DNA of 12,436 bases from Candidatus Pacearchaeota archaeon. Lineage in GTDB: Archaea > Nanobdellota > Nanobdellia > Pacearchaeales > GW2011-AR1. Below, piece by piece: positions 6,037 to 12,402 of the stretch (the stretch's first letter is position 1; the number at the start of each line of letters is the position of its first letter). The position numbers and the translations under genes are program-made. Under the pieces are notes generated by a model. It saw only the letters and a list, made by a program, of their open reading frames with translations. It was not told where the DNA came from and did not search any database. The stretch covers positions 1 through 12,436 of the forward strand of contig RFLC01000052.1 in the NCBI GenBank assembly GCA_003694055.1, in the 5' to 3' direction.

Positions 6037-7008
6037 TTACGCTTCATCCCTCACGCCAGCTTCTGTCAAGAAGAATTGCGCCTCGTTTTCAGGCAAGTTT
6101 GGAGAGTCAATCATCTTCGCTACCCTTGAGCCTGCCTTGCCGCGCCGCACATAAATTCGGTAAGTTGAGGCATGCCCGAGAACATTCCCGCCGATTGCTG
6201 TTGTAGGATCGCCAAACATCACAGCAGGGTTTGCCATCACTTGGTTCGTGACAAATATCGCGATGTTGTGCTGTTCTGCCGCTCGCATGAGGTTGTGCAA
6301 ATACCTGTTGAGCTTCTGTTGCCTGTCAGCAAGCTGGCCTCGCCCTGAAAACTCTGCCCTGAAGTGCGCAGTTAGCGAGTCAACAACCAAAAGCTTTATC
6401 TTCTCGCCTTCTTTAATCAACTCTCCCACTTTGTCAAGCAACAAAATCTGGTGGTCAGAGTTAAACGCCCTAGCGACAAGTATGTTTTTCAAAACTTTCT
6501 CAGGATTTGCGCCAATCCCTTGAGCAATTTGCTTCACTCTGTCAGGCCTGAAAGTTCCTTCAGTGTCGATGTAAACGCACTTCCCTTCTGCACCGCCTTT
6601 TTCTTTCGGCAGCTGAACGTTGACTGAGAGCGTTAGAGCAAGCTGGGTTTTTCCAGAGCCGAATGCTCCGTAAACTTCAGTAATCGCTTTTGTTTCAATT
6701 CCCTTGCCGCCAAGCAACTCGTCGAGATTTTTTGAGCCTGTTGTGATGTAAGCAATATCCTCTCTCCTTCTCGCGAACTCAGCAGCGTCGACAAAACCCA
6801 AGTCCATCATCTTCCTAGCTGCTTGAATCGCCTTTCGTGCAACCGCCTCACCGACGCCAGCCATTTCAGCCAGCGCCGCAGGGCTGAGAACAGCAAGACC
6901 CATCAAATCATAAACACCCGCAGCCTCGAGCTTTGCCGCAGTTCCAGGCCCGATGCCAGGCACGTCGGTAAGCTTCTTCTCCTCTTTTTCCTCTTTCTCT
7001 CCCATCAT
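6037..7008 (-). CDS. radA: DNA repair and recombination protein RadA
   Basis: Archaeal RecA/Rad51-family recombinase, which forms ATP-dependent filaments on single-stranded DNA and drives strand exchange. It has an acidic/basic N-terminal leader and then the helix-hairpin-helix domain ([17 protein letters not shown], with a second hairpin motif near MAGVGEAVA). An FxxA oligomerisation motif (FVDA, about 72-75) follows. The ATPase core has Walker [10 protein letters not shown] (from about 114), the [12 protein letters not shown] block, Walker B LLVVDS (about 206-211), and the FVTNQV and [14 protein letters not shown] blocks. Its length of 323 residues is usual. Walker A has alanine where most RadA proteins have glutamate (GEFGSGKT). 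The frame opens with TTG at 7014, but a TATA-like box 23-26 bases before the ATGs at 7008 and 7005 makes one of these the real start. It is a single copy here with no operon partner of related function. Confidence 0.97.
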   Translation of the reverse strand: MMGEKEEKEEKKLTDVPGIGPGTAAKLEAAGVYDLMGLAVLSPAALAEMAGVGEAVARKAIQAARKMMDLGFVDAAEFARRREDIAYITTGSKNLDELLGGKGIETKAITEVYGAFGSGKTQLALTLSVNVQLPKEKGGAEGKCVYIDTEGTFRPDRVKQIAQGIGANPEKVLKNILVARAFNSDHQILLLDKVGELIKEGEKIKLLVVDSLTAHFRAEFSGRGQLADRQQKLNRYLHNLMRAAEQHNIAIFVTNQVMANPAVMFGDPTTAIGGNVLGHASTYRIYVRRGKAGSRVAKMIDSPNLPENEAQFFLTEAGVRDEA

Positions 7009-7023
7009 CCACAAAAACCTGAC

Positions 7024-7036
7024 GAGTTTAAAAAAT
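7024..7036 (-). promoter_or_regulatory. TATA-like box for radA
   Basis: The minus strand reads ATTTTTTAAACTC, centred 23 bases before the ATG at 7008 and 26 before that at 7005. It excludes the TTG at 7014 as a likely start. Confidence 0.55.
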
Positions 7037-7046
7037 TATGTATTGC

Positions 7047-7814
7047 CTAACTTTCTGACTTAGTTTTCTGAGTCTTTTTCTCTCGCGCCTCAACCCTTTC
7101 AAATGTTTCTGAGAGCAGTTTCAAGTAAGGAATTTTAGTCCAGTTGTCGACGATAAATCTAGATGCTTGTTTGTCAATCTCGAACGGCTGGCCTGCGTAA
7201 ATGTGTCCGTGCGCAGAGCAGTCAAGCAACCCGAACTCTGGTTGTTTGCAAACAATGATGTCATGAACAGAATACTTCAGCGGCCAGCGTTTTATCTTCT
7301 TTTTTTCCTTTGTAAAGAATCCTTTGTAATGCCTCGCAGGAAAAGCAGAGAGCATTGTCGAGAGTGTGCCGCTCATCACAAGCTCTTCGTGTTCCTGCAG
7401 CGGCGCAAGCGAGATGACAAACGACTCCAACAAAATGCTTGGATAGCGAATGCTCTCAAACCTCAAAAACTCCTCTTTTTCAATCTCCTCTGTCTGCGTT
7501 TCGTTCAAGTCAACCAAACTTATGTCATACTTTTCAGCAAGCTTCACATACCCTTGCTCTTCAAACACCTCCCAAGTGTCACGCCCGTCGCACCCCTCGG
7601 CAATAATCACATCTCCAACTGCATTCTTGTTCTCCACGCAAAACTTCAAAACCTCTTCAACCAACTCCTTGCTCACCTCGCGCCCTTCTTCCAGCGCAGG
7701 TTTGATTACAATCTTGTCATACTTCTTCAGCTCCTTTCCCAACCCAAGAACTTGCAAAATCTTGCCAACAGAATCCTTGTAGTTTTTGAACTTAATCGAA
7801 GCGCCTTTAACCAT
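7047..7814 (-). CDS. DUF362-type protein without a ferredoxin domain
   Basis: This 255-residue soluble protein resembles the DUF362 family. The hallmarks are KIVIKPALEEG (34-44) in place of the usual IKPN, a VIIAEGCDG strand-loop (69-77), SFVISLAPLQEHE where the family has a substrate-like loop, and a C-terminal GLLDCSAHGHIYAGQP block (195-210) like the family's final Gly-rich segment. Many DUF362 proteins carry an appended 4Fe-4S domain; this one has only three cysteines (59, 75 and about 189-199 region) in no cluster, so it is the core domain alone. The family's biochemical role is unsettled. The Lys/Glu/Ser-rich tail from about 243 looks disordered. A TATA-like box 25 bases upstream supports the ATG at 7814. 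Function is not assigned. Confidence 0.7.
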   Translation of the reverse strand: MVKGASIKFKNYKDSVGKILQVLGLGKELKKYDKIVIKPALEEGREVSKELVEEVLKFCVENKNAVGDVIIAEGCDGRDTWEVFEEQGYVKLAEKYDISLVDLNETQTEEIEKEEFLRFESIRYPSILLESFVISLAPLQEHEELVMSGTLSTMLSAFPARHYKGFFTKEKKKIKRWPLKYSVHDIIVCKQPEFGLLDCSAHGHIYAGQPFEIDKQASRFIVDNWTKIPYLKLLSETFERVEAREKKTQKTKSES

Positions 7815-7834
7815 TTTTTTCTATACCCTGTTGG

Positions 7835-7844
7835 GTTTTTAAGG
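7835..7844 (-). promoter_or_regulatory. TATA-like box for the DUF362-type gene
   Basis: The minus strand reads CCTTAAAAAC, centred about 25 bases before the ATG at 7814. The 140-base divergent spacer to thioredoxin shows only the two outward TATA boxes. Confidence 0.55.
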
Positions 7845-7924
7845 ATTTTTATCTCACGAACATACATTTCGCTAACATCACTTTACTTTCATCCTAGAAA
7901 GCTGATTAACAGCGTTCACGCAAA

Positions 7925-7935
7925 ACTTAAAAATA
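7925..7935 (+). promoter_or_regulatory. TATA-like box for thioredoxin
   Basis: ACTTAAAAATA is centred about 25 bases before the ATG at 7955, the leaderless spacing. Confidence 0.55.
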
Positions 7936-7954
7936 AACTCTTGCTTTTCTCGTT

Positions 7955-8281
7955 ATGGCAGGAAAAGTTAAGGAATTAAGCGCAGAGAATTTTGACGAGT
8001 TCATTAAGGAAGGGATTGCAGTCGTGGACTTTTGGGCAGCGTGGTGTGGGCCGTGCAGAATGATGTCTCCGATATTTGAGAAAGCTGCTGAGACCCTTTC
8101 CTCGCAGGCAAACTTCGGCAAGCTCAATGTTGACGAGTTTCCAGAAATCGCTCAAAGGTTTCAAATTATGAGCATTCCTACAATTGCGTTTTTCAAAGAC
8201 GGGCAGCTTGAGGATATGTTAATCGGAGTTTCGCCAGAGAGCGAGTTAAAGGCAAAAATCTCTGAGCTTTCTTCTCGCTAA
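7955..8281 (+). CDS. trxA: thioredoxin
   Basis: Small cytoplasmic thiol-disulfide oxidoreductase that reduces disulfides in client proteins. At 108 residues it is the classic single-domain length. The active site is W30-C31-G32-P33-C34, with the buried D25 in VVDFWA, the KLNVDEFPEIAQRFQI strand-helix block, the cis-proline P75 in SIPT, and the FKDGQ turn at 80-84. There is no signal peptide. It is transcribed alone, divergently from the DUF362-type gene and convergently with htpX. No thioredoxin reductase gene lies in the window. Confidence 0.96.
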   Translation: MAGKVKELSAENFDEFIKEGIAVVDFWAAWCGPCRMMSPIFEKAAETLSSQANFGKLNVDEFPEIAQRFQIMSIPTIAFFKDGQLEDMLIGVSPESELKAKISELSSR

Positions 8282-8331
8282 TTTCCTCCTGCAAACTTGC
8301 GCTTGCTTTCCCTGCGCAGCAGCTTGCTCTC

Positions 8332-8386
8332 CTGCGCTCGTTCCGAAAACGCTTGCGCAACCTTTGCGAAGCCTCTGCGAGCGCAG
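8332..8386. terminator. strong two-stage hairpin between convergent trx and htpX
   Basis: CTGCGCTCG (8332-8340) pairs perfectly with CGAGCGCAG (8378-8386). Inside it, CTTGCGCAA (8352-8360) pairs with TTGCGAAG (8364-8371) with one bulged G. The element sits in the 238-base convergent spacer and could act as a bidirectional transcription barrier, though neither strand has an adjoining T-run. A smaller 7-bp stem with 7-base loop (AAATGGC/GCCATTT, 8449-8469) lies nearer htpX. Confidence 0.35.
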
Positions 8387-8519
8387 TTCAAAGCACACTC
8401 TTTGCGTGCGGCATAAGCTCCATACACCCATCTGAAATATCAAGTGTCAAATGGCTCGCCCGGCCATTTCATTCTGCAAAGAAGTGCAACAACGAGCGCG
8501 AGACATGGGCGCGCTGGCG

Positions 8520-9428
8520 TTACATCCTTTCAAGTCGTTTGATTCTCTCTTCAAGCGGCGGATGTGTTGAGAACAAACCCCTAATCTTGCTCTTGAACGG
8601 ATTGGAGATAAACAGCGGCGCAAGCGCGCGAGGATAGCGCCTCATCTCAGTTGGCGAGAGTTGCTCGCGTTGGATTTTTATCAGCGCATTCCTCAACCCA
8701 ACCGGATAGCGAGTGAATTTCACACCAGTGGCGTCAGCTGCAAACTCTCTTTTTCTTGAGATTGCAAGAGAGACAAGGTTAGCAAGCAAAGGCGCGAGGA
8801 TTGCAGCTAGGATAGCAATGAAAAACAACGCAGCGCCGCCGCGCCCTTCTCTCCGCTCCCCTCCAAACGACGAAAACCACAAACTCCTCAAGAACATCTC
8901 AGCAGCAATAGCAATCAAACCAACAAGCACAGCTGCAAGCGTCATGAACCTAACATCATAGTTTGCAATGTGTGCCATTTCGTGAGCAACCACGCCCTCC
9001 AACTCTCGCTTGTCCAACTTTTCAAGAGCTCCTGTTGTCACGCAAATCACAGCATGCTCAGGATCCCTGCCAGATGCAAACGCATTAATCTGCGATGATT
9101 CCATAACATACAACTTTGGCATTGGCAAACCCGACGCTATCGAAATGTTCTCAACCACATCAAACAACTTTTTGTGCTTAGCTCTGCTCGCCGGCTTCGC
9201 TCCAACAGATGCAATCGCAATCTTTTCAGCATTGTAATAACTCGCAACCACGTACAAAATCGAGACAACAATTGCAATGCTCATGATAACAAAAAATGTT
9301 CCTTGCCCAAGGACTGCAGAAAGCAGCCAGCCGAAAAGCGCGAAGATGCCGACAATAACTACGATAAGCGCAGCTGATTTTACCTTGTTCTTTCGTATCT
9401 CGTCGTGAAATGAAAGCCTGCTTTGCAT
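8520..9428 (-). CDS. htpX: HtpX-like M48 zinc metalloprotease
   Basis: Membrane-embedded zinc endopeptidase involved in quality control of membrane proteins. The protein has 302 residues from the ATG at 9428. The N-terminus (MQSRLSFHDEIRKNKVKS) and two following membrane helices (about 19-39 and 44-64) match HtpX. NAFASGRDPEHA precedes the catalytic HEMAH (149-153), with the third zinc ligand E228 in KREFAAD. Two further membrane segments lie at about 163-183 and 199-222, and the C-terminal FSTHPPLEERIKRL is diagnostic. The open frame runs 15 codons further upstream, but a TATA-like box lies between that ATG (9473) and 9428, 27 bases before the latter, so 9428 is chosen. It is transcribed alone, divergently from trmY. 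Confidence 0.95.
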   Translation of the reverse strand: MQSRLSFHDEIRKNKVKSAALIVVIVGIFALFGWLLSAVLGQGTFFVIMSIAIVVSILYVVASYYNAEKIAIASVGAKPASRAKHKKLFDVVENISIASGLPMPKLYVMESSQINAFASGRDPEHAVICVTTGALEKLDKRELEGVVAHEMAHIANYDVRFMTLAAVLVGLIAIAAEMFLRSLWFSSFGGERREGRGGAALFFIAILAAILAPLLANLVSLAISRKREFAADATGVKFTRYPVGLRNALIKIQREQLSPTEMRRYPRALAPLFISNPFKSKIRGLFSTHPPLEERIKRLERM

Positions 9429-9450
9429 CCCTTGCCAATGCCAAACCAGT

Positions 9451-9460
9451 ATAAAAAACT
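9451..9460 (-). promoter_or_regulatory. TATA-like box for htpX
   Basis: The minus strand reads AGTTTTTTAT, centred about 27 bases before the ATG at 9428. It lies inside the longest open frame, which argues against the 9473 start. Confidence 0.5.
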
Positions 9461-9480
9461 TACATCCATGCAAATGGAAA

Positions 9481-9493
9481 AAGTTTATTTATC
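9481..9493 (+). promoter_or_regulatory. TATA-like box for trmY
   Basis: AAGTTTATTTATC is centred 26 bases before the ATG at 9512. A GGAGG at 9501-9505 also sits six bases before that ATG. If transcription starts at the start codon this motif would not be in the mRNA, so either the real start site is further upstream or the motif is fortuitous. Confidence 0.5.
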
Positions 9494-9511
9494 TAAACGC
9501 GGAGGAATGGC

Positions 9512-10111
9512 ATGAGAGAGTTCATTTATTACTCCAAAACAGCGCCGACAAGTGGCAAGTACATCGGCACTGACCTCGCAGCCTCAGGAAGACTTGACAT
9601 AGCTGTCCACTCTGTCATCGCAGCGTTTTTCCTCAGTCACCGCATTCGCGAGGATGTGCGCATGCACCTGATTTTCATGGGCCCGCCAGATCCGCCAAAA
9701 CACTTGGAGATGAAACCAGTTGTCGAGGGAAAAACCGGCATAGACAAGATTTATTTTTCAAAAAAGAATGTTGCAAAAGTTTTGAAAAAGATGCTTTACA
9801 AATACAAGCGCGGAGAGAAGCGCGAGGTATTCCCTGGTTTTTGGGTTGAGAAGAAACCTCTTTTGAGCGTGATTGATGAGCTGATTTCTCAGGGAAAAGA
9901 GGTGTTTATTCTTGGCAGGTCAGGAGAGGACATTCGCCAAGCGGCCCTGCCTGAAAATCCGGTTTTTCTCGTCGGCGACCACGAAGGGCTGCCATCAAAA
10001 GACCTGAAAAGGTTGCGAAAGATTGCGAAAAAGATTTCAATTGGACCGAGAACCTACTTTGCCTCTCACACAATTGCGATTGTGAACAACGAACTTGACA
10101 GGAGAGAATAA
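9512..10111 (+). CDS. trmY: tRNA (pseudouridine(54)-N1)-methyltransferase TrmY
   Basis: SPOUT-class enzyme that uses S-adenosylmethionine to methylate N1 of pseudouridine 54 in the T-loop of archaeal tRNA, giving m1-pseudouridine, the archaeal counterpart of ribothymidine. The 199 residues are the usual length. The start REFIYYSKTAPTSGKY and a GRLDIAVHS block match the family, as do VFLVGDHEGLP (151-161) and the C-terminal SIGPRTYFASH followed by VNNELD (176-196), which form the knotted cofactor site. The substrate pseudouridine is made by Pus10 or, in part, Cbf5; cbf5 lies upstream in this window. The family call is very secure. Confidence 0.96.
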   Translation: MREFIYYSKTAPTSGKYIGTDLAASGRLDIAVHSVIAAFFLSHRIREDVRMHLIFMGPPDPPKHLEMKPVVEGKTGIDKIYFSKKNVAKVLKKMLYKYKRGEKREVFPGFWVEKKPLLSVIDELISQGKEVFILGRSGEDIRQAALPENPVFLVGDHEGLPSKDLKRLRKIAKKISIGPRTYFASHTIAIVNNELDRRE

Positions 10112-10135
10112 CCAGCTTAATCAGCTTAACACAAG

Positions 10136-10145
10136 ATATTTAAAT
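10136..10145 (+). promoter_or_regulatory. TATA-like box for the small membrane-protein gene
   Basis: ATATTTAAAT is centred about 43 bases before the ATG at 10183. This predicts a leader of about 17 bases, long enough to carry the Shine-Dalgarno sequence that follows, and contrasts with the leaderless spacing of its neighbours. Confidence 0.5.
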
Positions 10146-10169
10146 GTCAACTGCGTTAACAAATTGTGA

Positions 10170-10178
10170 AAGGAGGTG
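10170..10178 (+). promoter_or_regulatory. strong Shine-Dalgarno site (GGAGGTG)
   Basis: AAGGAGGTGT ends four bases before the ATG at 10183, a near-perfect anti-16S match. It fixes this ATG as the start over the ATG at 10144, which lies upstream of it and overlaps the TATA box region. Confidence 0.75.
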
Positions 10179-10182
10179 TAAA

Positions 10183-10536
10183 ATGCCAAAGAAAAAAGAA
10201 GGAGGCCACATTGGAAGCTGGGCGTTCCTAATCGGTCTTGTGATTGCAGTAGTGTTCAGCTTCGTTGGCACGCAGCCTGGCGGAGGCATGGCTTCATGGG
10301 TGCTTCCAACACTTTTCGTGATTGGAATCATCGTTGGGCTGTTTAACATTGCTGAGCACGAAGTGAGCCAGTTCTTATTTGCCGGAGCAGTGCTTGTCAT
10401 CGTGGCAAGATTCGGCGGAGATGTGCTCACACCATTCGGCTGGGCAAAGAACTTGCTTGACTCTGCTGTTGCCCTGTTTGCTCCAGCAACAATTGTTGTG
10501 GCCCTTAAGCACGCGTTCGCACTAGCGCGCGACTAA
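10183..10536 (+). CDS. small four-helix membrane protein of unknown function
   Basis: This is a 117-residue protein. A basic N-terminus (MPKKKEGGH) is followed by about four hydrophobic segments: 11-29, 37-56, 62-77 and 90-109. A Gly-rich loop (QPGGGM) sits between the first two, and an acidic stretch (NIAEHEVSQ) follows the second. I recognise no catalytic motif or named family; similar small membrane proteins are common in small-genome archaea, which is general knowledge and not an assignment. The strong Shine-Dalgarno sequence suggests high translation. It lies 71 bases after trmY and ends four bases before the convergent 83-residue gene. Confidence 0.85.
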   Translation: MPKKKEGGHIGSWAFLIGLVIAVVFSFVGTQPGGGMASWVLPTLFVIGIIVGLFNIAEHEVSQFLFAGAVLVIVARFGGDVLTPFGWAKNLLDSAVALFAPATIVVALKHAFALARD

Positions 10537-10540
10537 GTTT

Positions 10541-10792
10541 TTATTGTTCTTTTTTATTTTCCTTTTCTTCAATCGCTTCGAGAAACTCCTCAGGCATCGG
10601 CGCATAACCGATTGTCTCTCCGGTCTCCTCGTCAATTATCTCAACGTGGTACTGGCCGTTTGGCAACAAGAGATTAATCTTTCCCACGCTTCCTTTGCCA
10701 ATCTTCTTTTTGTCTGAGTAGTACTCCACATACTCTGGGTCAGGGTCAAGCAAGAGCCGCACTTTTTGGTGGCGTTTGAATTTCGTTTGCAT
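10541..10792 (-). CDS. small conserved-looking acidic protein, function unknown
   Basis: This is an 83-residue soluble protein. The first 65 residues look like a small beta-barrel: basic start (TKFKRHQKVRLLLDPDPEYV), then KIGKGSVGKINLLLPNGQYHV and EIIDEETGETIGYAPMPEEF, followed by an acidic Glu/Lys helix as tail. The G-x-V-G-K-I turn recalls KOW/SH3-like folds, though I cannot name a family. A TATA-like box 24 bases before the ATG at 10792, and strong codon-like regularity, support it as a real gene. Tail-to-tail spacing with the membrane-protein gene is only four bases. Confidence 0.8.
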   Translation of the reverse strand: MQTKFKRHQKVRLLLDPDPEYVEYYSDKKKIGKGSVGKINLLLPNGQYHVEIIDEETGETIGYAPMPEEFLEAIEEKENKKEQ

Positions 10793-10810
10793 CTCTACTC
10801 AAGCGCTTTC

Positions 10811-10822
10811 AAATTTATATTT
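10811..10822 (-). promoter_or_regulatory. TATA-like box for the 83-residue gene
   Basis: The minus strand reads AAATATAAATTT, centred about 24 bases before the ATG at 10792. The near-symmetric sequence could also be read on plus, but the epimerase has its own box nearer its start. Confidence 0.55.
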
Positions 10823-10869
10823 GTTTGCCTTCCTTTCCTACGCTTGAAATCGCTCCGCGCAAAGCAAAA

Positions 10870-10879
10870 AAATTTAAAC
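10870..10879 (+). promoter_or_regulatory. TATA-like box for the epimerase gene
   Basis: AAATTTAAAC is centred about 25 bases before the ATG at 10900. It lies inside the longer open frame from TTG 10825 and argues against that start. Confidence 0.5.
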
Positions 10880-10899
10880 CTCTCTCGCAAGTGCAAAAC

Positions 10900-11592
10900 A
10901 TGATTCCATACCTAACTTCTGAACAAATGGCGCAGGTTGACGCGCTCGCAATTGAATGGGGTATTGACATTCCGCGCATGATGGAAAACGCTGGCAGGAA
11001 CTTCGCGCGCTTTGTTTTTGACGAGCTCTCTCCAAGCTCAGTTTGCGTGCTTTACGGGAAGGGCAACAACGGCGCAGACGGGCTTGTGGCTGCTAGGTAC
11101 TTGCATTTGTACGGCGTTAGGGAGATAAGAATCCTGCCTGCCAGCTCAGAAGGAAACGAGTTTGTGAAACACAATTTAGCAATACTTGAAAAACTAGGAA
11201 TACGCCCGACGGAAGAGCTAGGAAAGTGCGACCTGGTGATAGACGCGCTGCTCGGCTACAATCTGAAAGGAGCGCCGCGCGGAAGTTACGCAGAACTGAT
11301 TCGCAAAGCCAACGAGCTAAAGAACAGCGGCGCGCGAATTGCCGCGTTTGACTTGCCTTCAGGACTTGACCCAAACACAGGAACCTGCGCAGGAGAATGC
11401 ATCAAGGCAGACTACACCCTCACACTTGCCCTTCCAAAAATTGCTTTAAAGCTCGCCCCAAAGGATGTTGTGGGAAAAGCGTTTGTAGTCAACCTCGGTT
11501 TACCTGCAGAACTTTACTCTGCCCTTGGAATCTCAGTCCCTACCGACTTGTTCTCCCGCTCAGATGTCGTGCCTCTGAAAGAGAACGAATAA
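10900..11592 (+). CDS. nnrE: NAD(P)H-hydrate epimerase (YjeF N-terminal domain)
   Basis: The enzyme interconverts the R and S forms of hydrated NAD(P)H so that a dehydratase can restore the cofactor. This is the stand-alone epimerase domain: 230 residues from the ATG at 10900, beginning MIPYLTSEQMAQVD as the family does. RMMENAGRN is followed by the nucleotide-binding GKGNNGADGLVAARYL (53-68), the catalytic-region aspartate D115 in VIDALLG, and AAFDLPSGLDPNTG (148-161). The C-terminal ADP-dependent dehydratase domain (NnrD), often fused in archaea, is absent and no separate gene is in the window. The last 26 codons overlap the 3' end of the convergent methyltransferase gene, and the tail after about residue 205 is probably poorly constrained. 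The open frame extends upstream to a TTG, rejected because the TATA box lies within it. Confidence 0.93.
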   Translation: MIPYLTSEQMAQVDALAIEWGIDIPRMMENAGRNFARFVFDELSPSSVCVLYGKGNNGADGLVAARYLHLYGVREIRILPASSEGNEFVKHNLAILEKLGIRPTEELGKCDLVIDALLGYNLKGAPRGSYAELIRKANELKNSGARIAAFDLPSGLDPNTGTCAGECIKADYTLTLALPKIALKLAPKDVVGKAFVVNLGLPAELYSALGISVPTDLFSRSDVVPLKENE

Positions 11593-12350
11593 AACACCTC
11601 TCCCGGAATGAAGAACTTCTCAAAAACCACACCCTTTGACTCAAGGAGTTTCTCAAACCAGAACCTCTTCGGAGAGTTCATCCTCTTTCCAGACAACTTC
11701 CGCGTTGGAAAACTCGCAACCACTCTCTTTGCCTCAATCCTCTCAAAAATTTTCTCAAAAACCTTGCGTTTCTCTTTGGCAGTTTCTGCAACAATGTCCA
11801 GGAGTTTGAACAGCAAAACCACATCGCACTTTTTTGGCAACTTACCTAAATCTCTTTCGTCGGTTATGTCAACAATCAATGTTTTGCCTTCCAGCTTGCG
11901 CGCTTTGAAAAAACTCTCAACTACTTCAAGCACGCTAGCATTAACGTCGCACGCAACATACTCTGTTCCTCTTTCAGCTAGCGCAATTGGGTTCAGCCCG
12001 CATCCAATGTCTAAGATTGTTTTTGGTTTTGTCGCGTAAACAATCCTTTTTACCTCGTTGTAAAATCCCAACCTCTCTTTAGTTGAGGCATGCGTTGCGA
12101 GCAAACTTGAAATGTCTTCTCCTGCCAACAGCTTCGCACGCTTTCTCTCTGACAACTCAAACATCCCTACGCTCCTCCTCAACTCTGCTCGCGCCTTTTT
12201 CACAATCCCTTTAGCTTGCTTCTCTCCAAGCCCTTCAAGATTCCCAAGCCCTAGCTCTCTCCCAACCTTTTTAACAATCTTCTCAACAAACTCCTTTTTC
12301 ACTCCTCTCAACTCTCTCTTCTCTATAACTTTCTCAACTATCTCTTCCAT
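11514..12350 (-). CDS. FmrO/ArmA-like 16S rRNA methyltransferase homologue
   Basis: S-adenosylmethionine-dependent methyltransferase of 278 residues resembling the FmrO family (aminoglycoside-resistance 16S rRNA m7G1405 methyltransferases such as ArmA and RmtB). A helical, Lys/Glu-rich N-terminal domain (1-85) is followed by HASTKERLGFY (87-97), SAM motif I TILDIGCGLNPIAL (111-124) and YVACDVN (131-137). Next come a DVVLLFKLLDIVAE block (176-189) and VVASFPTRKLSGKR (210-223), the most telling family motif. Substrate and role in this archaeon are inferred; some archaeal relatives are annotated only as rRNA methyltransferase. The last 26 codons, including the stop, lie in the overlap with the epimerase gene. 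The ATG at 12350 has a TATA-like box 28 bases upstream; the upstream extension to 12428 passes through that box and is rejected. Confidence 0.82.
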   Translation of the reverse strand: MEEIVEKVIEKRELRGVKKEFVEKIVKKVGRELGLGNLEGLGEKQAKGIVKKARAELRRSVGMFELSERKRAKLLAGEDISSLLATHASTKERLGFYNEVKRIVYATKPKTILDIGCGLNPIALAERGTEYVACDVNASVLEVVESFFKARKLEGKTLIVDITDERDLGKLPKKCDVVLLFKLLDIVAETAKEKRKVFEKIFERIEAKRVVASFPTRKLSGKRMNSPKRFWFEKLLESKGVVFEKFFIPGEVFYSFSFRGTTSERENKSVGTEIPRAE

Positions 12351-12371
12351 GCCCCTGCGAAAGAAATGAAA

Positions 12372-12384
12372 GTTATATAAATTG
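12372..12384. promoter_or_regulatory. shared bidirectional TATA-like box
   Basis: GTTATATAAATTG is centred 28 bases from the methyltransferase ATG (12350, minus) and 25 bases from the plus-strand ATG at 12403. Only 52 bases separate the two starts, so one AT-rich core probably serves both directions. Confidence 0.5.
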
Positions 12385-12402
12385 CTAATGCGAAGTATGT
12401 GG

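Noticed and set aside
7167..7979. 270-codon open frame on the plus strand opposite the DUF362-type gene
   Set aside because: It is antisense to a gene with family motifs and runs through the divergent promoter region into thioredoxin in another frame; its composition shows no domain.
8449..8469. 7-bp stem with a 7-base loop resembling an anticodon arm
   Set aside because: The loop lacks the conserved U before the anticodon, and no D-arm, T-arm or acceptor stem surrounds it.
9429..9473. Upstream 15-codon extension of HtpX
   Set aside because: It contains the TATA-like box and adds residues unlike the HtpX N-terminus.
10144..10182. Earlier ATG for the small membrane protein
   Set aside because: It lies at the TATA box, and a near-perfect Shine-Dalgarno site sits just before the ATG at 10183.
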